Below are positions 45,256 through 54,271 of a DNA stretch of 64,000 nt, piece by piece. The notes beneath the pieces were generated by a model. It was not told where the DNA came from. It saw only the letters and a list, made by a program, of their open reading frames with translations, and made no database searches. Positions within the stretch are counted from its first letter, which is position 1; each line of letters opens with the position of its first letter. The position numbers and the translations under genes are program-made. Source of the DNA: Levilactobacillus zymae (lineage in GTDB: Bacteria; Bacillota; Bacilli; Lactobacillales; Lactobacillaceae); contig NZ_JAVLAS010000001.1 in NCBI RefSeq assembly GCF_032190635.1, positions 2,046,001 to 2,110,000 of the forward strand, in the 5' to 3' direction.

Positions 45256-45846
45256 CTATTGGTTAGCATAGGCCTTTGCTAAGGCCAGCTTATCCTGGTG
45301 ATCGATACTCTTGTAACGGTTCTTGGCGTACATCACACTGTGCTTATCCTTAGAGTGACTGAGCCCTAAGGCGTGCCCAATTTCGTGGGTGGCCACGTTG
45401 GCCCGTTGTGCTTTAGTATAATTGTAAGCCGTGAGCAACTCCCGGTTTAACGTGGATTCCGCCGCTACAATTTCGCTTAACGACGTACTGTGGTGATAGA
45501 ACGAATAATGAGTATATCCCGTAAACAACTTCCCGTTATTCGCGTTTAGGGTGGGCGCGGACTCTAAGGTAATGTCCGCCTTCTGACCAGCCTTCGCTAA
45601 CTTTAAATGCACAATCTTCGTTTTATTCCACCGTTTAATCGCCGTTTGCCAACTGGTCCGGCAGCATTTCGAATGCCCTTCGTAACTATATGTAATCGTT
45701 CGCGAATCCCAGTGACCCCAAGAAGGCGTTTTGTAAGTCTTGGCTTGGGCGGTCAATAGACCACTCAGTCCGATCATTAAAGTGGCAATCATTAAAATGG
45801 TTTTCAAAATCCGGTTAACTCTTTGGGGAAAAATAATACTAAGCAC
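45256..45846 (-). CDS. Secreted matrixin-like zinc metalloprotease 1
   Basis: A 196-residue exported protease. Signal peptide: basic start then a hydrophobic core (about 15-33) ending in TAQAK. The zinc site THEIGHALGLSHS (HExxHxxGxxH, about 155) and a later Met-turn-like HSVMYAKN are diagnostic of metzincins of the matrixin group. The chosen GTG start (45844-45846) has only a weak ribosome site, so the exact N-terminus is uncertain. A paralogue is at 47933-48502. Two 11-base direct repeats lie about 140 bases upstream. Confidence 0.85.
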   Translation of the reverse strand: MLSIIFPQRVNRILKTILMIATLMIGLSGLLTAQAKTYKTPSWGHWDSRTITYSYEGHSKCCRTSWQTAIKRWNKTKIVHLKLAKAGQKADITLESAPTLNANNGKLFTGYTHYSFYHHSTSLSEIVAAESTLNRELLTAYNYTKAQRANVATHEIGHALGLSHSKDKHSVMYAKNRYKSIDHQDKLALAKAYANQ

Positions 45847-45982
45847 TCACTTTCTTTACTGTCGCTGGGTTCCGTTCTGTGTTGCTTAGTATGCGACACG
45901 AAATTAGATTACCCTCTAACCACTTTGCCCAATCTGGACAGTTTCTTAGCAACACTTTTGCCGATGTGGATAGAAAATTGTT

Positions 45983-46007
45983 AGCTAACCGCTTACAGTT
46001 AACCGCT
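45983..46007 (-). repeat. Direct repeats upstream of matrixin-like gene 1
   Basis: AGCGGTTA-R-CT occurs twice with a 14-base period (45983-45993 and 45997-46007), within a TTAACC/GCTAACC-rich tract on the minus strand. Pairs of spaced direct repeats are typical of response-regulator or activator sites. Confidence 0.45.
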
Positions 46008-46077
46008 AACCCCTTAACCCTTCTACCTCTTGTCCTAATCGTTACTCTCTATCCACTTTTTGAATATAGTTTATAGA

Positions 46078-46854
46078 TTAGATTTCTTTTCGCGAGAAAA
46101 AATAAAGCCCCAGCGCCATAAATAATCCGATATAGCCCAGATTGCCCCACAGCATTTGGGTATTGGTCAGATGGGTGAGTTTGGTGAGAAACGGCATGGT
46201 GACCTGGACCGCGTAGTTCATCAGGTTAATCGGGTTCCACTTGAGAGGCTCCCACTTATCGATCAATTGGAACATCAACCGACTAATCACGCCCAGAGCG
46301 AAGTACCCCACAACGCCACAAAGTGTGGCAACCAGTCCCTTCTTAAACATCGCGGCGACCAAAAAGACGACGCTCAACACGAGCCACAGCGTCACAAAGT
46401 TAGCCGTCTGGGCCGTGAGCCAGTACCGCCACAGAAGCTGGTGACTCCCCGGCATTGTTGCGGTCAACGCAAACTGATAATTGGGCCAGATCAACCGATT
46501 AACCAGGGTCAATCCGGTCGCTAGACCATACAACACTACTGAATGCGTGAACATCGCCAGCCACTTGCTCTCAAGCACTGCGGTACGTGAATAGGCTTGG
46601 GTGACCACGTTTTTCAGGGTATCAAATTCAAATTCACTTGAAATACTTCCCGCACTAGCCGCAATCATCATGAACACAATGAAGGCAGGACTGGCAAAGT
46701 CAGCAACCCAGAACTGCTTAGCCCCTATATGGGTATGATAGGCCACGCCTAACTAGGCAAAGCCCAAGTTCTGTAGAACCAAGAAAGTCAGTCCCAGCCA
46801 GGTTCCCCGGCGTTTCCACAATTTAAACATTTCTTGTCGATACAATTCTTTCAT
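46078..46854 (-). pseudogene. ABC transporter permease, interrupted by an in-frame stop
   Basis: An ABC-2 type permease of about 258 codons with six hydrophobic helices. It starts at ATG 46852-46854 (MKELYRQEMFKLWKRRG...), seven bases after the ATPase gene, but codon 34 is TAG (46753-46755). The sequence on both sides of the stop is in one frame and reads as one protein. A single base change (for example TAC to TAG) explains it. A GTG three codons after the stop could restart translation and make a shortened protein without the first helix. Confidence 0.8.
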
Positions 46855-46861
46855 CGTTCCC

Positions 46862-47755
46862 CTACTCCCTCAGCATGTCCAAGATAGACTGTTCAAAATC
46901 GCCGTCCTCATGTTGCACATCTTCGATGGATACCCCGTGACTGGTCAACGTTTTTAACACTGCCGCCACGGTATCCGCCGCTCGTAACTGAACCCGAATG
47001 GGGGCGTGAGCCGTAACCAGGTACCCGTTTTCCGCCAAAATCCCCGCCGCTCGTAAATCCTGATCGGTCGTGAGAACCAAGAAATGCTGGTTTCGCGCCA
47101 GTAGTTCTTGCATGGTCGTCTGATGAACGACCCGACCGTGATCAATCACAATTAAATCTTCTGCCAATTTCTGGAGTTCTCCTAAAATATGACTGGAAAT
47201 CAAAAACGTTGTGCCCTGGACCTGCTTCTTTTTGATCAGTTCCCGTAAATCCTTCGTTGCTTGGGGGTCCAGCCCGTTCATGGGTTCATCCAAAATCACC
47301 AGCCGTGGCTGATTCACTAACGCCAGTGCAATCCCCATTTTTTGCCGCATCCCCAATGAATACCCTTTGAGCCGCCGATCAATATAAGGCTCCAGGTGAA
47401 GCTCTTGAATCACCATTTGAATGCGCTGGGCCTTGTCGGCGGTCGGTCGCGCAAAAAGTTTTAGGTGGTCCCGCCCACTGAGAAACGGGTAAATTCCGGG
47501 ATACTCAATTAACGCCCCCACGTCAGCCAACGCCGCGTGGTGGTTAAACGTGCTGGCTTGGCCGTTGATGGTAATGTCTCCCTGACTTTTGATCAAACTC
47601 AAGATGGCCTTCATAATGGTGGTTTTACCCGCGCCATTCGCGCCAATCAATCCCACAATGTGGCCCGGTCGGCAATCAAAATTCACGTTATGTAAGGCCT
47701 GTTTGCGCCCAAAGGACTTGTTCAACCGCCGTACCGATAATGCTGTTTCTTCCAT
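46862..47755 (-). CDS. ABC transporter ATP-binding protein
   Basis: A 297-residue ABC ATPase of the antimicrobial peptide/lipid exporter type. Walker A GANGAGKTT (about 39), signature LKGYSLGMRQKMGIALAL (about 140), Walker B LVILDEPMNGLD (about 160) and a C-terminal accessory domain (about 215-297) typical of BcrA-like subunits. ATG at 47753-47755 follows GAGGAGGGA. It is the first gene of an operon with the interrupted permease. Confidence 0.9.
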   Translation of the reverse strand: MEETALSVRRLNKSFGRKQALHNVNFDCRPGHIVGLIGANGAGKTTIMKAILSLIKSQGDITINGQASTFNHHAALADVGALIEYPGIYPFLSGRDHLKLFARPTADKAQRIQMVIQELHLEPYIDRRLKGYSLGMRQKMGIALALVNQPRLVILDEPMNGLDPQATKDLRELIKKKQVQGTTFLISSHILGELQKLAEDLIVIDHGRVVHQTTMQELLARNQHFLVLTTDQDLRAAGILAENGYLVTAHAPIRVQLRAADTVAAVLKTLTSHGVSIEDVQHEDGDFEQSILDMLRE

Positions 47756-47932
47756 ATCATCCCTCCTCATGTACGTTGAGTATAGCAAAAATTGGTTGCA
47801 GATGTTAAAAGAACGTCTTATTAATTATTTAGTATAAAAATATATCTAAAACAATAAATCTCCTAATCATCACCCCGGCCGAAAACACAAAAAATCTTAA
47901 TTGCTCATCACAACTAAGATCATATTTAATCC

Positions 47933-48502
47933 CTATTTACGCTTCCGGTACGCCCGTTTGATGGCCAACCGATCCTGCCGATTAACCACGGCGTGCCGGT
48001 TAGTCGCGTGCATGACACTCTTCTTACATTTAGAATGGCTTAATCCCAAAACATGGCCAAACTCATGTGCCGCCACGTTAGTCCGCTGTTTTTGCGTATA
48101 CCGATGCTTCGCTAAAACCTTATGGTTCAGACTGGCCTTGGCGCCCACAATCTTGTGCATGGGCCTTTGAGCGTGGTAGCGCGAATGGGTCAACCCCGTG
48201 TACCCGGTTTGTCTCGTGTTGATCCGTACCACCACGTGGGCCTGCCGCGCCGTCTTCACCCGCTTAAGCCGCACGGTTCCCGTCTGATTCCACTGCCGGG
48301 CCGCATTTTGCCAGACCTTGCGGTAGTATGGCGACGAACCGGCATAATGGTAGGTAATCGTCCTGGTCTCCCAACTGCCCCAGTGTGGCGTCGGAATGAC
48401 CCCAGCGGCCGTGACCGTGAGAGGCGTGGTCCATAGTAACAACAGACTGGCGGTTAAGCAACAAGTCAATTTCATCAGGAAACGTCCACATTGAGTCAGC
48501 AT
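47933..48502 (-). CDS. Secreted matrixin-like zinc metalloprotease 2
   Basis: A 189-residue exported protease paralogous to the one at 45256. Signal peptide: hydrophobic core about 10-33 ending in VTAAG. Shared features are the start of the mature part, PHWGSWETRTITYHYAG (in gene 1, PSWGHWDSRTITYSYEG), the zinc site AHEFGHVLGLSHS (about 148) and a KSVMHATNR turn. The mature region is strongly basic. ATG at 48500-48502 follows AAGGTGG; the longer TTG/GTG-initiated form is less likely. Confidence 0.85.
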   Translation of the reverse strand: MLTQCGRFLMKLTCCLTASLLLLWTTPLTVTAAGVIPTPHWGSWETRTITYHYAGSSPYYRKVWQNAARQWNQTGTVRLKRVKTARQAHVVVRINTRQTGYTGLTHSRYHAQRPMHKIVGAKASLNHKVLAKHRYTQKQRTNVAAHEFGHVLGLSHSKCKKSVMHATNRHAVVNRQDRLAIKRAYRKRK

Positions 48503-48639
48503 GATAGGGCCACCTTTCTTCACAGTTGCGAGTCATCGAGTTTTTATTATAGTAATCATAATATAAAACATATCAACCGTCTAGATAATTTAATGTCAAA
48601 TGTTTATCTTTTATACTATTCTTTACTTTTAGATCACAA

Positions 48640-48710
48640 AAAAATGGTTCTACGATGTTTGGTGTTGATGGACGAAATCCACCAACACCAAACATCGTAG
48701 AACCATTTTT
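48640..48710. repeat. 33-bp-arm inverted repeat hairpin (possible MITE remnant or terminator)
   Basis: The arms TGGTTCTACGATGTTTGGTG...(left, 48640-48672) and its complement (48678-48710) match over 33 bases except one pair, with a five-base loop. A and T runs flank it, so it can terminate transcription from both sides. The arm sequence recalls terminal repeats of some ISL3-like elements, so it might be a collapsed transposon remnant; that is inference. Confidence 0.6.
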
Positions 48711-48790
48711 AATTACTGGAACTTAGAGGTCTATGTCCCAAACTCTTTATATTACATTTTATATTACATTTTTCAGAAAAAACAATACTG

Positions 48791-49270
48791 TTACTTCTTA
48801 TAATAATATATATATTGTGGTGTACCATCATAATAAGTATCCATACTCATAAGAGCCTTTTTCCCATGATGTTTGACCACTTTATAAGTATAATTGAAGT
48901 CCATATCTCTTTCGTACCCACCAATTAGCCACTTTCCATGCTTACGATTTTTTACCAGTAAATCGCTGTGTGTTTTACTAGACCATGAGTACTTAGGCCA
49001 AGGAGTTTTATTACCCCACCATTTAACTGATGTAATAAGCTTTTTATTACGGTAATATTTAAAACCAAAAGTATACTTAGTAACTTTATAGGTTGTACGA
49101 TAATTTCCTACATCATCGTGTTCTGTATTGACCCATGTCCCTCTGAATGTCTTTGGCGTTGTCGTTTTGGTAAAATGTGCCTTTGCATTTGCTGTAACAG
49201 ACGTTCCCATCAGAACTGTCACAATTAATGCTAAACTTAATAATAGGGTTCTTTTACTTAATTTATGCAT
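48791..49270 (-). CDS. Hypothetical secreted protein
   Basis: A 159-residue exported protein: signal peptide with hydrophobic core (about 8-26) ending in TANAK, then a basic, tyrosine- and tryptophan-rich mature part (FRGTWVNTEHDD..., YDGTPQYIYYYKK end). Its composition is much more AT-rich than neighbours, which suggests recent acquisition. ATG at 49268-49270 follows AAGGAG; no family recognised. It lies between the inverted repeat and the IS21-family element. Confidence 0.72.
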   Translation of the reverse strand: MHKLSKRTLLLSLALIVTVLMGTSVTANAKAHFTKTTTPKTFRGTWVNTEHDDVGNYRTTYKVTKYTFGFKYYRNKKLITSVKWWGNKTPWPKYSWSSKTHSDLLVKNRKHGKWLIGGYERDMDFNYTYKVVKHHGKKALMSMDTYYDGTPQYIYYYKK

Positions 49271-49488
49271 TCTGATCACTCCTTAAAATTTTTCTACCAC
49301 TCTAGTGTATAATACTCCAAAAAGTTCAATAAGAACATAATTTTAAAACATTATAGTTATTTAAAAACAATGAGTAATAAACATTTTGTACGCTGCAAGT
49401 AGAAATATAGTAAAGGAAGCTATATACCTGTCAATAGCGGCGTAGAAATGTTGGAAAATGGCGGTTTAAAAATGTAGGTTTTTGGCGG

Positions 49489-50226
49489 TTAGTTTGTTGC
49501 TTTTAGGCGGTATGATTTTCCAGTTATCTTGATGATATGGGAATGATGAACTAAGCGGTCTAGAATGGCAGCGGTGACTGTTGGATTCTTGAAAATCTCG
49601 ACCCATGTTGAAAGCTCGCTATTGCTAGTAATTATCGTTGAGTGTCGTTCATATCGCGCATTAATTAACTGAAAAAGAAGGTTGGCTTCGTCATGTTCTA
49701 CTGGTAAATAGCCGATCTCGTCGATAATCAATAAGTCATATCGTGCATAACGGTTAATACAACGGTCTAGGGCGCCCTTCTCGTAAGCCGTATGCAGCCT
49801 TAGTAAGAGGTCATGACAGTTGATAAATAGGGTTCGTTTTCCTTGCTGACAGGCCGCCATGCCTATTCCAATGGCTAGATGCGTCTTACCGACGCCCGGA
49901 CTACCGATAAAGACTAAGTTTTCTTGTTTCTCCAAGAACGCTAAGTCGCTAAAACTCTTTATTTTCTGCTGATTAATACTGGGCTGAAATGAGAAGTCAA
50001 AAGTTCTCAAAGATTTATTCTGGGGGAACCTTGCTCGTTCAACTATTCGTTGAACTTGACGTTGTTCTTGCCATTCAAGCTCCACGTCAGTGAGCTTAAG
50101 CATAGCCTCTGTAAATGAGAGTTCTTGCTCGTTGATTTGATCAAGAAAGTTTGGTAAGTACGCATGCATCTTGGCTAAACCCAAAGTATCTAAGTTGGTC
50201 ATTAATTCCTGGAATTTACTATTCAT
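49489..50226 (-). CDS. istB: IS21 family transposition helper ATPase IstB
   Basis: A 245-residue AAA+ ATPase that helps IstA choose and join target DNA. Walker A GSPGVGKTH (about 108) and Walker B LLIIDEIGYLP (about 170) with STIITSNSELSTW sensor region are intact. It lies 11 bases downstream of istA. The frame is uninterrupted, so the element may be active. Confidence 0.95.
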   Translation of the reverse strand: MNSKFQELMTNLDTLGLAKMHAYLPNFLDQINEQELSFTEAMLKLTDVELEWQEQRQVQRIVERARFPQNKSLRTFDFSFQPSINQQKIKSFSDLAFLEKQENLVFIGSPGVGKTHLAIGIGMAACQQGKRTLFINCHDLLLRLHTAYEKGALDRCINRYARYDLLIIDEIGYLPVEHDEANLLFQLINARYERHSTIITSNSELSTWVEIFKNPTVTAAILDRLVHHSHIIKITGKSYRLKATN

Positions 50227-50237
50227 TTATTTACTCC

Positions 50238-51455
50238 TCACACTTCGTCATATTGAGATAGATGTTCTGCGATAAATGCCTTAATTTCTTGATCATTCCG
50301 ACCTTTAAGGAGGTCGGATTTTAGGATTTGAACGCGGTCATCCTCATGATAATTTAAGGCTTGAGTCGTAATGTCGTGCGAACGGATTGGTTCTCCGTTA
50401 TAATAGATTTGAAGTTGGCGTGCATTATCAGATAGTTCAATGTTGACTGTCCGACCTATGTAACGCGGATCTACAGAGTACTTGCACTTACGGAAGTTAA
50501 CCATCGATTCCTTCGATACGACACGGGTAATGTCTTCTTCGAAGAAGGAATCTAGCAGGTTAGCCGGTAGTTCGTGGAGGTACTCTTTTTCTTCGTACTC
50601 AAATTTATCTAAAGGAACTTGGTTCGTTGATTGTGACACTTCGTGATTTAAATCATCGCAGAGTTCATCGACGATATGAATCAAATCTACGCCATCATCG
50701 AACTCATAATTATATGGCCGGAGACGTTCGATGGTTCGTGCCAAGGCTTCCACGACTCCTTTTGTTTGTGGCCTTAACGGCCGACAAGCAATTGGTTTAT
50801 AACCGGCATCTTGACAGAATTGTTTAAATCGTTCGTTGAACACGGCCCTTCCAAAATTAGACTTTGAGTGATCAACGACTTGCTTCATGTTATCGAACCA
50901 GATTTCATGAGGAACGCCACCAGTTGCTTCGAAGGCATCATCTAAGCAACTGAACAGGGTATCCTGACTCCGATCGAAGACTAACGTAATGAATTTCAAC
51001 TTTGAAAATGGTAAAACATACAGGAAGACATTGAAGTGATGTGGCTTCCCATCGCGTGAATATAGCGTCATTTCTTCCTTCCAATCCACTTGAGCTGATA
51101 GTCCAGGCGTGTGTTCAACACGTATTGTAGCTTTATGAACTTTTTCTTTTTTGAGACCGGCGCAGTAGTTACGGACAATCGTGTATTGGCCAGTAAATCC
51201 CTTCTTCTGAATGAATTTGAAGATAGCCATCGCTGAACAGTTAAGCTCAATCTTATCTTCAATAATGTCTCGGTAAGCGTCAAGCTTACTGGGACGCTTA
51301 GTCGTTTTCTTCAACGCTATTGGGGCTTGGGCCTCTTGAAATGCTCGTTTGGCGGTGCGGTAATCAACCCCGTATTGTCGGGCTAGGGCAGCGTAGTTAG
51401 GCTTTAAATTATTTTTCACGTAAGTCTGCACTCCTTCTCGAATATCGTATCTCAC
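50238..51455 (-). CDS. istA: IS21 family transposase IstA
   Basis: A 405-residue DDE transposase. An N-terminal HTH (YAALARQYGVDYRTAKRAF, about 20-40) precedes the integrase core, where VEHTPGLSAQVDWKEEM (first Asp), WFDNMKQVVD (second Asp) and a later QTKGVVEALAR (Glu) supply the catalytic triad. The start is GTG (51453-51455) after AAGGAGG. Intact frame. Confidence 0.95.
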   Translation of the reverse strand: MRYDIREGVQTYVKNNLKPNYAALARQYGVDYRTAKRAFQEAQAPIALKKTTKRPSKLDAYRDIIEDKIELNCSAMAIFKFIQKKGFTGQYTIVRNYCAGLKKEKVHKATIRVEHTPGLSAQVDWKEEMTLYSRDGKPHHFNVFLYVLPFSKLKFITLVFDRSQDTLFSCLDDAFEATGGVPHEIWFDNMKQVVDHSKSNFGRAVFNERFKQFCQDAGYKPIACRPLRPQTKGVVEALARTIERLRPYNYEFDDGVDLIHIVDELCDDLNHEVSQSTNQVPLDKFEYEEKEYLHELPANLLDSFFEEDITRVVSKESMVNFRKCKYSVDPRYIGRTVNIELSDNARQLQIYYNGEPIRSHDITTQALNYHEDDRVQILKSDLLKGRNDQEIKAFIAEHLSQYDEV

Positions 51456-51568
51456 ATCGATAACCTCCTTGGTTCCAATGTGATTTATGATATCAAAAAA
51501 TGTAGGAAAACCGACAATTTCTAATTGCCATTTTCCTACATTTTACGACCGCCATATACATATACCTA

Positions 51569-51889
51569 TTGGCTGATACTATTGGTGAAAAATTGCAGCA
51601 AGAATTCTCTAACTCCGCTCGGCAATAAATGACATAAGAACAGCTAGCAGAGCGAACCGATCTTGATGTCTCTGTCATATCTAGAATCGAACGTGGAGCG
51701 CGAACAAATATTAGATTGGAAATGCTGAGTAAAATCGTTTATGCCTTAGGAACTGATTATGAAAGTATTTTTTCATTTACAATCCCCATACACAAAAACG
51801 AATTAAAAAGTAAGCTCGACTTGATTAATGATGAAGAGACACTCAAAATTATTGAAGAATTTCTCGACCTACTTTTAAGGTCTCAATAA
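51569..51889 (+). pseudogene. XRE family regulator, broken by two stops and an IS insertion
   Basis: The frame from TTG 51569 encodes LADTIGEKLQQE..., then EQLAERTDLDVSVISRIERG and a tail to the TAA at 51887-51889, an XRE HTH protein similar to that at 42145. Two in-frame TAA codons (51626-51628 and 51635-51637) interrupt it, each explained by one base change. The IS21-family element separates the gene from an AAAGGAAG site at 49412-49419 that would have been its ribosome site. Confidence 0.78.
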
Positions 51890-51905
51890 TATAAATTCAG
51901 TTTAT

Positions 51906-51945
51906 AAAAAGTACGATTACCATTATTGGGTAATCGTACTTTTTG
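51906..51945. terminator. Bidirectional terminator
   Basis: AAAAAGTACGATTACC / GGTAATCGTACTTTTT stem after the broken XRE gene; it also ends guaA-side transcription. Confidence 0.82.
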
Positions 51946-52040
51946 GTAGGGAACCATATAGTCTTTTAATTAATTTATGCTATTTTACTAACAACAAAAT
52001 CTGTTAAATCAAAGTTATGGCTCCAACTTCACTTATATAT

Positions 52041-53597
52041 TTATTCCCATTCAATGGTCGAAGGCGGCTTACTCGTGACATCGTACAGGATCCGGTTCAC
52101 GTGCTTGACTTCGTTAACGATCCGGACGGAAATCTCTTGCAAGACATCCCACGGAATGTGGGCAAAGTCCGCCGTCATCCCATCGATCGACGTCACGGCC
52201 CGGATACCGACAGCATAGTCGTAGGTCCGGCCGTCACCCATCACACCGACGGACTTGATGTTCGGCAGCACGGTGAAGTATTGCCAAATATCGCGGTCCA
52301 AGCCGGCCTTTTTAATTTCTTCGCGTAAGATTAAATCACTGTCCCGCACAATTTGGAGCTTTTCAGGGGTAATTTCACCCAACACCCGAATCCCCAAACC
52401 AGGGCCAGGGAACGGTTGCCGCCAGACTAAGTCGCTCGGCATTCCCAACTTCTCACCCAAATCACGGGCTTCATCCTTGAACAGCGACCGCAGTGGTTCG
52501 ATCAGCTGGAAGTGCATGTCTTCCGGCAACCCACCCACGTTATGGTGGGACTTAATGGTCTGCGCCGTATCCGTCCCACTTTCGATCACGTCGGTATACA
52601 ACGTGCCTTGGGCCAGGAAGTCGATGCCGTCGAGCTTTTGGGCTTCGTCGTTAAAGACCTGAATGAATTCGTTACCGATGATCTTCCGTTTCTTTTCCGG
52701 TTCCGTCACGCCAGCCAACTTCTTCAAGAAGCGGTCTTGGGCGTCCACCTTGACGATGTTCAACCCAAACTTACCTTCCAGACTGTCCATCACCTGTTTG
52801 GCTTCCCCTTTACGGAGCAAGCCGTGATCGACGAAAATACTGGTCAGCTGGTTGCCAATGGCCTTGTGCAGCAGCACGCCGACCACGGAAGAGTCCACCC
52901 CACCGGATAAGCCCAGCAGGACGCGCTTGTTGCCGACGGTCTTACGGATCTGTTCGATCTGTAAGTCGATGAAGTCGTTCATCGACCAGTTAGCTTGCGC
53001 GCCACAAACATCGAACGCAAAGTGCTTCAGAATCTGGTTCCCATATTCCGTGTTGCGCACTTCCGCGTGGAACTGAATCCCGTAGAATTGACGGTCCACG
53101 TTTTGCATGGCCGAAATCGGGCAGTTTTCACTCGTGGCCACGCGGTCGAACCCGTCCGGCACCTGAGTGACTAAGTCCCCGTGGCTCATCCAAACCGTTT
53201 GGGTCTTCGGCGTATCCTTGAATAACCGAGCCTCGTCAGACAACACTTGGATGTCTGCACGACCGTATTCACGGTTATCGGCGGATTCGACCTTGCCTCC
53301 TGGTAAGTTGTGGGCCATCAGCTGCATCCCGTAGCAGATTCCCAGAATCGGAATCCCCAGGTTAAAGATTTCTGGATCAACCTCTAAAGCGTCGTCATCG
53401 TAGACACTATTTGGTCCTCCGGAAAAGATGATCCCCTTAGGTCCCCAAGCTTTGATCTCCGCGGCACTCATGGTGTGCGCTTTGAGCTCGGAGTAAACGC
53501 CTAAGTCCCGGATCCGGCGGGTAATCAGTTGATTGTACTGACTCCCGAAGTCTAAGACGATGATTTTGTCAAATTTAGACAGATCAACGTTTGCCAA
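52041..53597 (-). CDS. guaA: GMP synthase (glutamine-hydrolysing)
   Basis: Converts XMP to GMP in purine synthesis (518 aa). Domains: class I glutamine amidotransferase with catalytic Cys in GICYGMQ (about 82) and HAEV histidine, then the PP-loop ATP pyrophosphatase SGGVDSSV (about 230), then a dimerisation domain (about 400-518) ending PPSTIEWE. I chose TTG at 53595-53597 because AAAGGG lies eight bases upstream; the open frame starts three codons earlier with GTG too close to that site. Promoter at 53641-53669; no purine riboswitch is present in the short leader. Confidence 0.96.
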   Translation of the reverse strand: MANVDLSKFDKIIVLDFGSQYNQLITRRIRDLGVYSELKAHTMSAAEIKAWGPKGIIFSGGPNSVYDDDALEVDPEIFNLGIPILGICYGMQLMAHNLPGGKVESADNREYGRADIQVLSDEARLFKDTPKTQTVWMSHGDLVTQVPDGFDRVATSENCPISAMQNVDRQFYGIQFHAEVRNTEYGNQILKHFAFDVCGAQANWSMNDFIDLQIEQIRKTVGNKRVLLGLSGGVDSSVVGVLLHKAIGNQLTSIFVDHGLLRKGEAKQVMDSLEGKFGLNIVKVDAQDRFLKKLAGVTEPEKKRKIIGNEFIQVFNDEAQKLDGIDFLAQGTLYTDVIESGTDTAQTIKSHHNVGGLPEDMHFQLIEPLRSLFKDEARDLGEKLGMPSDLVWRQPFPGPGLGIRVLGEITPEKLQIVRDSDLILREEIKKAGLDRDIWQYFTVLPNIKSVGVMGDGRTYDYAVGIRAVTSIDGMTADFAHIPWDVLQEISVRIVNEVKHVNRILYDVTSKPPSTIEWE

Positions 53598-53640
53598 GCC
53601 ATTCACCCTTTCTTCTGTATGCTAAAAAAACACTGCCCTT

Positions 53641-53669
53641 ATCATACCGGCTTTTCAAACACGGGTCAA
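53641..53669 (-). promoter_or_regulatory. Promoter of guaA
   Basis: Minus-strand -35 TTGACC (53664-53669), 17-base spacer, -10 TATGAT (53641-53646). It overlaps the 3' end of the acetyltransferase gene. Confidence 0.75.
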
Positions 53670-54259
53670 TTCTTAATTTCCGCCGTGAGCTTGTACCGCA
53701 GATGCAACAACGCGCGCCGGTCAAACGAGCGCCACTGGGTGCCGACGAACCCAAATTGCGCCGCCAACGTGGCTAGCGGGCTGCCCGGGCGCACGTCAAG
53801 TCCCACGTACCGCGCCCCACTCATTCGGGCCCGATGCAGCACGTCGCTCATCAACCATTCAGCGAACCAGCGCTGCTGATAGGTCTTATGGGCATAGCGG
53901 GGATTAACCGTCAATAGGTCTAGGTACCACTCGTCGGCCAGCGCGTGGGGGCGAATCACCGGGACTTGCGGTGCGGTGACCTGCAGCCGCCTAAACAATG
54001 CGGTCCACTGGCTGTCCAGTTGGGGTTCCCGCGCCGCCGGATAACCATACGCAACGCCCACCGCGACGCCCTGGTTCTGGTACACGCGCGCCTGCGGAAA
54101 GCCGTAACGAAAGTCCGGTTGCTGATACCCCACAAATAACAATTGCGAGAGTTGTTCCTTACTAACCCGCCGCAATTGCCGGAGCTGACGCCGTTCTAGT
54201 TCGTGCAACACCAGGATGGCTACCGCGTCGGCATCCACCACTGTGGCGTCTCGTAACAT
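53666..54259 (-). CDS. GNAT family N-acetyltransferase
   Basis: A 197-residue acetyltransferase with the recognisable segment WYLDLLTVNPRYAHKTYQQRWFAEWL (about 112-137), where the usual Q/RxxGxG acetyl-CoA loop is degenerate (HKTYQQ). The ARYVGLDVRPGSPLATLAAQFGF block follows. It resembles the enzyme at 30507 in overall layout. Activity is uncertain because the loop glycines are missing. It lies 12 bases upstream of the coaA stop, so it is cotranscribed downstream of coaA. Confidence 0.8.
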   Translation of the reverse strand: MLRDATVVDADAVAILVLHELERRQLRQLRRVSKEQLSQLLFVGYQQPDFRYGFPQARVYQNQGVAVGVAYGYPAAREPQLDSQWTALFRRLQVTAPQVPVIRPHALADEWYLDLLTVNPRYAHKTYQQRWFAEWLMSDVLHRARMSGARYVGLDVRPGSPLATLAAQFGFVGTQWRSFDRRALLHLRYKLTAEIKN

Positions 54260-54271
54260 GGTGTCATCCCC

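Larger units (their letters stand above)
49429..51560 (-). mobile_element. IS21-family insertion sequence with target duplication
   Basis: A 2132-bp element with both IS21 genes, istA and istB. The ends begin TGT and carry related multiple repeats (GCGG...AAATGTTGGAAAATGGC on the left, GGCGG...AAATGTAGGAAAATGGC on the right). The 6-bp sequence TATACC flanks it at 49423-49428 and 51561-51566, as expected for a recent insertion. Family-level naming is secure; the specific element is not identified. Confidence 0.9.

Noticed and set aside
46078-47755. Bacitracin-resistance ABC system
   Set aside because: The BcrA-like domain layout is shared by many exporters; no sensor kinase or bacA-type gene is nearby to support that substrate.
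53597-53669. Purine riboswitch before guaA
   Set aside because: The leader is only about 40 bases, too short for an aptamer.
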